Of a DNA stretch of 64,000 nt, positions 58,079 through 64,000 are shown piece after piece. The notes under the pieces are model-generated. The model ran no database searches. It was not told the origin of the DNA and saw nothing but the letters and a program-made list of their open reading frames with translations. The DNA comes from Pseudomonas sp. S35. Lineage in GTDB: Bacteria; Pseudomonadota; Gammaproteobacteria; Pseudomonadales; Pseudomonadaceae. The stretch is taken from positions 868,001 to 932,000 of the forward strand of contig NZ_CP019431.1 of the NCBI RefSeq assembly GCF_009866765.1, in the 5' to 3' direction. Positions within the stretch are counted from its first letter, which is position 1, and the number at the start of each line of letters is the position of its first letter. The position numbers and the translations under genes were made by a program.

Positions 58079-59440
58079 TCACTGATTGTTCTTCGCGGGT
58101 GACTGCAACTGGTCTAATCGATTTGTTTCAGAGGCTCCCTGAGACACGCCACGCGAGTCTTCGGCCCGCGCTTTACCGCGCTCGATGATGGTGAGAGGCG
58201 AGTTCTTAGCGAGCTGCTGACGCATATCAAGCTCCATCTTTAGATTGCCTATTTCCTGCTGCAGCGAGGAGCTCTGCTGACCGACTGCCTGGACTGCGAG
58301 ATCATTAGCTGCGACGTTCGGCTCGCGACTGCCCGCCATCAGCGTGCGCTGCAGGGTCAAGGCTTTCTCCAAGACATCAGAAAGCGCGACTTCGGAGGCA
58401 AGCCTGCGAGCAAGCACGTCCTGATCACGCTCGTCCTTGAGGGCCGCCACCACCCCTCGGGTAATGGGCAGGGAGTTACTGCTTGCCGCTTCCAGGTTGT
58501 CGACCGACAAGGTTTTGCTTCCGCTCAGCAGCTCCTGCAGAGCCTTCAGCTTGGTGTCGTAAGTTTCCTGGATCAGCGGCGTGAGACCTACGCCTGCGGC
58601 TGTAACCGTTTTAGGGCAACTGTCACAGGTCTGCTGTTGCTGTTCCCCCAGCACACGAGTGGCGAAGGTCGTGGCCTCTTGTGGTGATGACCAGACATTG
58701 CACACCATGCCATTGTTGCAGTTGTCCTTGCTGATTGAGGATGTATCGCCGGCGGCACGTTTGTTCAGCAGGTTGTAGCCCGCTTTGGTGACGTCCCCCA
58801 CAATTCGAATAGGTTTCTGACCGGAACCTCCAGCTCGATCCCCCCCAACCCAAGTGACGCCATCGTTGCCACCTTTCTTTTCGACTTGCTCCACAGCAGA
58901 TACTGCGTCCGTGTTGGATGTCAGCGCCTGGCTCATGGCCTGACCCTCAGCAAGCTTGCCCCAACCCATTTGATTGCCGGCGATATCGGCCATCTTTTCG
59001 CCAATGGCGCGGCAAGTGCCTTTGGATCGATCAAAATCCAGTCGGGCCTGCAAGATGCCGTTGGTGATGAGGTTGTACAGCGCCGGGTTTGCGCGTTGGA
59101 GAATTAACGCCGGCAGCGAAGCTACGGCGCTGGTGGCGTTCTGTACCACTGAACTCATGATGTTTTGGAATCCCGAAGTGGCCCCATTCAACTGGTTCTG
59201 AAGGGTGTTGCTCATACTCATATTTCCGCAGACCAGATTGTTGTTCCAACCGCCGCCAACGGAGATGCTGTCCATGTTGCCGGCGCTACCCATGGTCACG
59301 GCGTTACCCCCGCCGATGTTGTACAGCACGTCATCACCAATGACGCTACCGGAGGATGAGACGTTGATTGGATCAGCAGAAAACGCTAGCGCACTGCTCA
59401 GGCAGCACATGAGCCCAATTGTTAAGGAGGTGATTTTCAT
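58079..59440 (-). CDS. Integrating conjugative element protein, TIGR03755 (PFL_4711) type
   Basis: A 453-aa exported protein with signal peptide (MKITSLTIGLMCCLSSALAFSADP) and a region rich in Asn and Gly. Cys pairs such as GMVCNVW and QTCDSCPKTV suggest disulfides in the periplasm. The C-terminal half is alpha-helical (RQQLAKNSPLTIIERGKARAEDSRG). This is the TraH-like position of GI-type T4SS clusters. It lies 10 bp before the small membrane gene and 22 bp after the TIGR03756-like gene. Confidence 0.82.
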   Translation of the reverse strand: MKITSLTIGLMCCLSSALAFSADPINVSSSGSVIGDDVLYNIGGGNAVTMGSAGNMDSISVGGGWNNNLVCGNMSMSNTLQNQLNGATSGFQNIMSSVVQNATSAVASLPALILQRANPALYNLITNGILQARLDFDRSKGTCRAIGEKMADIAGNQMGWGKLAEGQAMSQALTSNTDAVSAVEQVEKKGGNDGVTWVGGDRAGGSGQKPIRIVGDVTKAGYNLLNKRAAGDTSSISKDNCNNGMVCNVWSSPQEATTFATRVLGEQQQQTCDSCPKTVTAAGVGLTPLIQETYDTKLKALQELLSGSKTLSVDNLEAASSNSLPITRGVVAALKDERDQDVLARRLASEVALSDVLEKALTLQRTLMAGSREPNVAANDLAVQAVGQQSSSLQQEIGNLKMELDMRQQLAKNSPLTIIERGKARAEDSRGVSQGASETNRLDQLQSPAKNNQ

Positions 59441-59462
59441 GTTGCGCTCCGATCACTGAAAT

Positions 59463-60404
59463 TCATTGGAAGTCCGTACTGCCGAGGAAGGTCTGGCCAC
59501 GACGCTGGCAGCACGAATACGGGCGCCAGAGCGCCCAGGCGTAACCACCGTCCTGTGCATCGATGTTGGGGGTGATGGTCGGAAAGGTTGCGCAAGTCGG
59601 GTTGAGGACTGGGGCAAGCTCTTGCCACTTGCCAGTGGAGGCGTCACCTTCGCGTAGCGGCCCTGCAGGCCAGTAGCCGGGGTAGGGAAGGGCGAGCATC
59701 GGCAAGTAGACATGTACCTGGCCTGGGCGGGTGACCACGTCGCCGGCACGCTGCGCAATCACTGCGCCGGTCTTGTAATCATCGGTCTGGTTGAGAAAAC
59801 CGCTGCGTGGATAAACATTTCCCCAGCTGTTTGCGGTGAGCAGACTGCCGACTTCACGCATCCCTGGAATGAGTGCCTCTGGATATACGGACTCGGGTAC
59901 ACCGTACCGCCAGGCAATGGGGTCAAGCGTGCTTAGGAAGTAGGGCACAAGCGGCAATGTTGCACCCTTGCAAACGTAGCCCGAGGCGCTGGCGAATTGG
60001 CTTAACGTCGCCCCACCTGGATGGCCAATAACGTCGGCCTCCTTGAACTTAATGATGTTGTTTTCAGCGACGTGGTTGGTGGTGCCGTCGTTGCCTGCCT
60101 GAGCCATCGCGTTGGGTGTGCCAAGGGGTGACATCTCTATCCACGGATTAGCCCCTGTATTTGAGTATGCAGACACCACTGCGTCTGGCACATAGTGACG
60201 AACCTTGGTCGAGGTTTTGACTTTGCAGCCGAAAGGCGTGCAGAGCAGCCAGTAGCAGATACCAACAACCTTGTATTCCAGGCACGTCGGCGACAGCGTT
60301 GACGCAATGATGGATGCAGAGGTGATCGCAGCTGATGCGCTAAAGGACATACTGAAAGTGATGGCCAGCGACAATGACTTGATCTGAAAACCTAATCGCC
60401 TCAT
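59463..60404 (-). CDS. Integrating conjugative element protein, TIGR03756 (PFL_4710) type
   Basis: A 313-aa exported protein (signal MRRLGFQIKSLSLAITFSMSFSASA) resembling F-type TraU: TCLEYKVVGICYWLLCTPFGCKVKTSTKVRHYVPDAVVSAYS, with many cysteines for disulfides. TraU-like proteins are needed for DNA transfer. It overlaps the upstream gene by ATGA. The DsbA-like protein in the same element is a likely folding partner. Confidence 0.84.
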   Translation of the reverse strand: MRRLGFQIKSLSLAITFSMSFSASAAITSASIIASTLSPTCLEYKVVGICYWLLCTPFGCKVKTSTKVRHYVPDAVVSAYSNTGANPWIEMSPLGTPNAMAQAGNDGTTNHVAENNIIKFKEADVIGHPGGATLSQFASASGYVCKGATLPLVPYFLSTLDPIAWRYGVPESVYPEALIPGMREVGSLLTANSWGNVYPRSGFLNQTDDYKTGAVIAQRAGDVVTRPGQVHVYLPMLALPYPGYWPAGPLREGDASTGKWQELAPVLNPTCATFPTITPNIDAQDGGYAWALWRPYSCCQRRGQTFLGSTDFQ

Positions 60405-60829
60405 CTAGACAGGCTCCGTGCTCGATCAATCAGCGTGACGGCTTTAGCGACATCCGGCTCGCCGTACACAACGTAGCGACGGTCAACGACTACGGCCGGG
60501 AGCTTTACGATTCCCAGGCTCCAAGCGTCTGTGACCCCCTGCTGCGCCTGAGCCAGGTCGCTTTGGAGACGTTTGCCGGCAGGGCTGGCTAGGTAACGTT
60601 GGACCGTTGCTTCAGCCTGACGCGGATCTGCAGGTAGTACCTGGGACAGTTGCTCCTCAAGACGTTGCTGATCATCCAGAAGAATGATGCGAGTGCCGGA
60701 GGGCGCTGATACCGGATGCGCCTGATTGGTAATGACCCACGTCTCTGCGTGGGAAGCAGTGGGCAAGAGCAGTAGCAGCGGGAGCAGCCAGTGCCGAGGT
60801 TCGCTAAGGTGGGTAAGGATCTGGAGCAT
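60401..60829 (-). CDS. Integrating conjugative element protein, TIGR03757 (PFL_4709) type
   Basis: A 142-aa exported protein with signal LPLLLLLPTASHA followed by ETWVITNQAHPVSAPSGTRIILLDDQQRLEEQLSQVLPADPRQAEATVQRYL, matching the TrbC/TraW-like small protein of this ICE class. The conserved end GIVKLPAVVVDRRYVVYGEPDVAKAV resembles TrbC_Ftype. It is coupled to the TIGR03756-like gene. A hairpin just before its start includes the possible ribosome site. Confidence 0.83.
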   Translation of the reverse strand: MLQILTHLSEPRHWLLPLLLLLPTASHAETWVITNQAHPVSAPSGTRIILLDDQQRLEEQLSQVLPADPRQAEATVQRYLASPAGKRLQSDLAQAQQGVTDAWSLGIVKLPAVVVDRRYVVYGEPDVAKAVTLIDRARSLSR

Positions 60830-60835
60830 TGCACC

Positions 60836-60858
60836 GTACCTGAGATGAGTTCAGGTAC
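60836..60858 (-). promoter_or_regulatory. Hairpin at the ribosome site of the TIGR03757-like gene
   Basis: GTACCTGA and TCAGGTAC form a perfect 8-bp stem with a 7-nt loop ending 6 bases before the start codon. The only AGG near the ATG lies in the 3' arm. It may limit translation or bind a protein. The rest of the 285-bp gap (60830-61114) shows no gene. Confidence 0.5.
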
Positions 60859-61114
60859 AGAAAACCGGATGGTGGTCTTGGGTGCATCAAGAAATAGGAG
60901 TTAGGGGGGGAGAGGTATTTGGTAGTGCTGAATTCAGGCAAAAGTAGCCGTCCTGTTTCCATCACGGAGGGGGCATCGTCCAGAAGGCGGATCCCGACGA
61001 GGGGTATTAAAGTTGCTGCTCCTGGTGCCCCCAATTCGAACTGACGCCATAAGGTTTAAACAAAGCATGTAAGAGCGCTTTGCCGATGTGCCTCCAGCTG
61101 TTTAGCGGAGCAGA

Positions 61115-62035
61115 CTAGGACCAGAATTGATGGTTTTCCCAGCCAGCAACAAGGCCAAGATCAGCCGTGGTCCGGCCAGCCTTGGCCAGTGCGGTCATGG
61201 GCAGGCTTGCTATCAAGTGCTTGAATCGAGATTTCCAATCGGAGGTCGGATCGATCTTCGCTAGCAAAGCCTGAACAACCACCGCTCTGGCAAAAACCCG
61301 ACCTCGATCATGGTGGGGAGGAAACTCATTAGCGATGGCCTTCGCATACTTTGGAGCGCCTGCCGTGATTGACGCGTTCCATAGTCGGCCATGATGGGCG
61401 CAGACGTTTCGCAGTAACGTTAAGCTCTGTAGCCATGTCGACAATACGGATTCGTCGTAGCTGAATTTGGCTGCAATCATCTTGCGGTGATCCAGGTGCA
61501 GATCGCTGAACAGACGGGATAGCTGGCCAATTGTCATTGCTTCGAGCACGGTCCATACCGGCGGTAGAGCTGGTGTATTGTATGTGTCGTAGTAATGCTT
61601 AAGTGACGCATTACCACTGTCACGCAGGCCTAGAACCTGTTTCAGGAGATTGCGGTGGGCCTGACCATCATTGAAGTGAATTGCATCTAGATAGAAGTGT
61701 GGGCCACATGCCTTGTCTAAAGCCAAGGTATTGATGATGGCAGAGCGAAATGCGACCTCAATGCGATCAATCGCATCCAGAAAAACCAAACGTAGGCGCC
61801 GGTCGAAGTCGTACAATTGCAGGATGTCGTCGAACTGGACGTTGGCAAAGAAACGCTTCTGGGGATTTTGCAGCGGTCGCATATAAATGAGCAGCCGGTG
61901 ATATCCTATGAACTCCAGGGCTTGGAGGGCTTTAGCTGTCTGTTTTCGTGTGTCTAAGCCTTTGAGCTGCATGTGACGCAGAAGGGCATTAGGTGATTTG
62001 GCAGGTTTATGGAAACTGATCAGGGCATGCGGCAT
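61115..62035 (-). CDS. AbiF/Abi_2-family HEPN abortive-infection protein
   Basis: A 306-aa Abi_2 protein (AbiD/AbiF of Lactococcus phage defence). It has the hallmark region FDDILQLYDFDRRLRLVFLDAIDRIEVAFRSAI (residues 68-100) and the HEPN RNase motif R-x4-H as Arg209-NVCA-His214 in RNVCAHHGRLWN. HEPN proteins of this type cut RNA and stop growth when triggered. AGGA precedes the ATG at 62035. It stands between transfer genes, with separate transcription signals and a structured RNA upstream, so it looks like inserted cargo. Confidence 0.88.
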   Translation of the reverse strand: MPHALISFHKPAKSPNALLRHMQLKGLDTRKQTAKALQALEFIGYHRLLIYMRPLQNPQKRFFANVQFDDILQLYDFDRRLRLVFLDAIDRIEVAFRSAIINTLALDKACGPHFYLDAIHFNDGQAHRNLLKQVLGLRDSGNASLKHYYDTYNTPALPPVWTVLEAMTIGQLSRLFSDLHLDHRKMIAAKFSYDESVLSTWLQSLTLLRNVCAHHGRLWNASITAGAPKYAKAIANEFPPHHDRGRVFARAVVVQALLAKIDPTSDWKSRFKHLIASLPMTALAKAGRTTADLGLVAGWENHQFWS

Positions 62036-62083
62036 GCCATGGCGTCCTGCTGGGCATTTACGGGAAGGGGATTTTGAAGCTAG

Positions 62084-62149
62084 AAAAAACTAACCCCCTG
62101 GTGCGCAGTACAGGTCCTGGACCTGCCCGAGGCGTGGGGGCTATTCTTG
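62084..62149 (-). ncRNA. Structured RNA upstream of abiF (candidate abiF-motif RNA)
   Basis: On the minus strand TAGCCCCC pairs with GGGGGTTA (8 bp), CGC with GCG inside it, and CAGGT-CCAGG-ACCTG forms an inner hairpin. Six T residues follow the outer stem, so the structure also ends its own transcript. A promoter (TTGATC, 17 bp, TACCAT) ends about 7 bases before the first stem. Conserved RNAs before abiF genes are described in RNA-motif surveys. Identity with that motif is from memory and needs a covariance-model search. Confidence 0.65.
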
Positions 62150-62155
62150 GAATGA

Positions 62156-62195
62156 ATGGTATCACGGCTATCTCGGTTGATCAAATTTGATCAAC
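62156..62195 (-). promoter_or_regulatory. Promoter with 20-bp palindromic operator before the abiF RNA
   Basis: GTTGATCAAATTTGATCAAC at 62176-62195 is a perfect palindrome. Its second TTGATC (62184-62179) can be a -35, with TACCAT (62161-62156) as -10 after 17 bp. A dimeric repressor bound here would block the RNA promoter. Confidence 0.6.
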
Positions 62196-62350
62196 TCCCT
62201 ACGTGCATCAGCCCAAGCGGCCTTCCAGTACCTGATGACTTACAGATCGGACGGTACATAGATCTGCCGCAAATAAACTACTCTGAACAATAAATTATGG
62301 CCGCGCGAAAGGGGAATTCCCATCTATTAACCTTTAGAAAATGGAGTTAG

Positions 62351-62986
62351 CTACTCATTTTTCTGAGCCAAAAAGTCGATAGCCGATAGCAATAGCACGC
62401 CATCAGCAGGCCCTTCAAGCTTTATGGACCTGCCTGTCATATTGTCTCTGACCAGCAAAGTTGGTGTTGCTGAGACACCTGCTTTGAGGGCTTCTCCGAC
62501 TTGTTGGCTAATTCGCGAAGCGATCTGTTTGTCGCTTGCGGTACAGGCAACTAGGTCTTGCTGATCAACTCCATCGACGTCGAGATGACCATTGAAACCC
62601 TGGCCGTTGCTGCGGGTGCGTTCAAAGGTCTGGTCGATGGCTTGCCAGAATGCCTTAGTGCCGCCCAATCTCCCTGCGCATTCAGCTAGCATAGCTTCGT
62701 GTACTGCAACCGGGCCGTGTAAATCCAGAGGCAGGTGGTGCCACTGCAGGTTTATATCTTTCTGCTGCTGAATCCAACTCTTCAGTGCCGGTGTATACGT
62801 CTTGCAGTAGGGGCACTCCAGATCCGCAAACTCTGTCACAGTCCAACGAGCATCGGGTGAACCATACACCCAGGGACCTGCGTAATTTGGTGTTTTCATC
62901 TCATCTCGAATGAAGGCAATGCAGGCCAACGTGAGGCCTGACAACAGACACCCCAGAATTACCCTTCTCAAACGAGGGCGAGTCAT
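62351..62986 (-). CDS. DsbA-like thiol oxidoreductase of the ICE
   Basis: A 211-aa protein with one N-terminal membrane or signal segment (VILGCLLSGLTLACIAFI) and a thioredoxin fold with active site CPYC (Cys58-Pro-Tyr-Cys61 in ADLECPYCKTYTPAL) and a cis-Pro in SATPTLLV. It probably forms or isomerises disulfides in the Cys-rich transfer proteins of this element. It overlaps the upstream small gene by ATGA. The 315-bp gap to AbiF holds the RNA and palindrome described here. Confidence 0.86.
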   Translation of the reverse strand: MTRPRLRRVILGCLLSGLTLACIAFIRDEMKTPNYAGPWVYGSPDARWTVTEFADLECPYCKTYTPALKSWIQQQKDINLQWHHLPLDLHGPVAVHEAMLAECAGRLGGTKAFWQAIDQTFERTRSNGQGFNGHLDVDGVDQQDLVACTASDKQIASRISQQVGEALKAGVSATPTLLVRDNMTGRSIKLEGPADGVLLLSAIDFLAQKNE

Positions 62987-63279
62987 GCCCCAGCCTCAAC
63001 TAACTTCGATGTGAGAAGCGCTTGTTTACGCAGGGCTTCAAGTAGCTCGGTTTCAGCACCCTCGGGTTGTGGATGCTGCCTGAGCCAGTTGGCCAAGACC
63101 GTTTGAAGCTGGGACTCGACGTCGCGACGATCCACAGCTCGTACTACTACCTGCTGCAATTGCTCTATCAATACGGGCGCGCATACTTCCAGGGTGTGAA
63201 GGGCGTCCTCTCCGGGCTGTTCAAGCAGGTGAATCAGACTTTCAATCAGGTTCTGGGTCAGGGAATTTAATGCTCTCAT
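62983..63279 (-). CDS. Small ICE protein, unknown function
   Basis: A 98-aa, mostly helical acidic protein (MRALNSLTQNLIESLIHLLEQPGEDALHTLEVCAPVLIEQLQQVVVRAVDRRDVESQLQTVL). I do not recognise the family. It is coupled at both ends (ATGA overlaps) to the VirB4-like and DsbA-like genes, so it is a real gene of the transfer operon, possibly an accessory subunit. Confidence 0.75.
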   Translation of the reverse strand: MRALNSLTQNLIESLIHLLEQPGEDALHTLEVCAPVLIEQLQQVVVRAVDRRDVESQLQTVLANWLRQHPQPEGAETELLEALRKQALLTSKLVEAGA

Positions 63280-64000
63280 GCTTGGCGCTCCAAGGCCGTA
63301 ACTTGCTCGGGGAAAGTGATAATGTGCGGTTCTATACCGCGATGACGGTCTAACGTTGCAGCGACTTCAATGGCGGCATCTAGTTCGTTGCAGCCCTTGG
63401 CTTGCATGATGTCGAAGCGTTGTTTTTTCTCCTCTGGCTCTGTCATGGCCAGGGCGAGGTACAAACTGGGGGGCACCGCCCGGAACAACATCTCCATGCT
63501 TTTGGACAGCACCACGCCTTCGGTGAATTTGCCGCTTTCTTTGCGCGCTGACAGCATCATCGACTTCTGCGCCGGGGTCAGTTCACGAAAACGTGCGATT
63601 TTCTCCACCTCGTCCGGGGGCATGTTCAAGCACATCCACCATTCGATCATGTTCAACAGAGCCGAGGCTTCCGGTGGAACGTCGTCGACGTTTTGGGTAG
63701 CCATCCAGAACCAGGCCCCGAGTTTTCGCCACATTTTCGTGATCTTGACGGAGTAGGGGGATAGCAGTGGCACCTTCAACTGGATATGGCCTTCATCGGT
63801 GAAGAAGACCAGGGGGCGACCTTTGAATTGGTCTCGTTCTGCGATGTTATTCACTGTGTTGAGCAGGGAAATATAGGAGATGGCCATCTGGGCGCTGTAG
63901 CCTTCTCGCGCATAAGTGGCCAGGTCAACAATGGTGATGTCCGCTTCTGGCCAGGGAGTACCAGGGCGGTTGAACATATCGCCCTCGGTGCCCATGCAGA
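63276..64000 (-). CDS. VirB4-like conjugative transfer ATPase, partial (TIGR03744 type)
   Basis: The C-terminal 241 residues or so of a T4SS ATPase, with the N-terminus outside the window. Visible are the Walker B strand PLVFFTDEGHIQ, the WFWMATQNVDDVP segment with its Gln motif (sensor-like), and the tail IEPHIITFPEQVTALERQA. VirB4/TraC proteins energise pilus assembly and substrate transfer. It is coupled to the small downstream gene. The in-frame ATG at 63995 is internal, not the start. Confidence 0.88.
   Translation of the reverse strand, partial: CMGTEGDMFNRPGTPWPEADITIVDLATYAREGYSAQMAISYISLLNTVNNIAERDQFKGRPLVFFTDEGHIQLKVPLLSPYSVKITKMWRKLGAWFWMATQNVDDVPPEASALLNMIEWWMCLNMPPDEVEKIARFRELTPAQKSMMLSARKESGKFTEGVVLSKSMEMLFRAVPPSLYLALAMTEPEEKKQRFDIMQAKGCNELDAAIEVAATLDRHRGIEPHIITFPEQVTALERQA

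Larger units (their letters stand above)
51950..64000. mobile_element. Integrative and conjugative element, left end (pKLC102/PFGI-1-like)
   Basis: From the 3' end of tRNA-Pro copy 2 to the window edge, all genes fit one ICE: tyrosine integrase, MobH relaxase (TraI_2), DUF3742, TraG_N, TIGR03755/56/57-like proteins, DsbA-like protein and VirB4-like ATPase, plus an AbiF cargo. Gene order follows the GI-type T4SS (MPF-G) of P. fluorescens and P. aeruginosa islands. Only one end is visible. The type IV coupling protein, replication genes and attR must be to the right. Confidence 0.85.

Noticed and set aside
62036..62350. A small protein gene between abiF and the DsbA-like gene
   Set aside because: No frame with a ribosome site or plausible composition. 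The stretch is better explained by the structured RNA, its promoter and the palindrome.

Overview
The window comes from a Pseudomonas of the P. fluorescens/P. putida type. The evidence is high-GC coding, gene orders typical of the genus (prs/tRNA-Gln/ispE/lolB; hemA-prfA-prmC-moeB-murI; ribF-ileS-lspA-fkpB-ispH-minor pilins; bamD/rluD-pgeF-clpB), an algW gene, and short GC-rich hairpin repeats between genes. No species can be assigned from the sequence alone.

Layout. 1-9000: housekeeping genes, with partial prs, tRNA-Gln, ispE, lolB and a TPR lipoprotein on the minus strand, and the coupled hemA-prfA-prmC-moeB-murI operon on the plus strand. 9100-10000: a PagL-type lipid A deacylase and a small cysteine-cluster protein. 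10045-19750: a light-response block. A nine-gene minus-strand operon (RudS-like tRNA desulfidase, class II LitR/PplR-type MerR regulator, DNA photolyase, NTF2-like protein, SDR, FAD oxidoreductase, DUF1365, Cfa-like methylase, DUF2878) is preceded by two exact TGTACA-N12-TGTACA direct repeats. A renalase-like oxidoreductase and a Trp-rich small protein lie just upstream behind an imperfect third box. 19884-33520: a TIGR01777 protein, hemH, a TonB receptor, algW, a Nif3-like protein, cysD-cysNC, an acyltransferase, pta, a SlyD-type FKBP and rpsT. 33770-48460: murJ, ribF, ileS, lspA, fkpB, ispH, a reduced minor-pilin cluster without pilY1, thiO, bamD, rluD and pgeF. 48490-51214: clpB behind a sigma-32 promoter.

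51340-52015 is a tRNA operon (Asn, Pro, Lys, a second Pro). From the second tRNA-Pro to the right edge lies one end of an integrative and conjugative element of the pKLC102/PFGI-1/TIGR037xx class. It carries a tyrosine integrase translationally coupled to a MobH relaxase, a DUF3742 protein, a TraG_N protein, TIGR03755/03756/03757-like proteins, a DsbA-like thiol protein and the C-terminal part of a VirB4-like ATPase. An AbiF/Abi_2 HEPN gene sits between transfer genes. It is preceded by a structured RNA with its own promoter, operator-like palindrome and terminator, which makes it a candidate RNA-linked abortive-infection or toxin-antitoxin cargo.

How the parts work together. The light block would combine direct DNA repair (photolyase), removal of the near-UV-absorbing tRNA base s4U (RudS) and membrane-lipid modification under one light-sensing repressor. 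The element end supplies DNA processing (relaxase, integrase), part of the mating machinery and a defence cargo.
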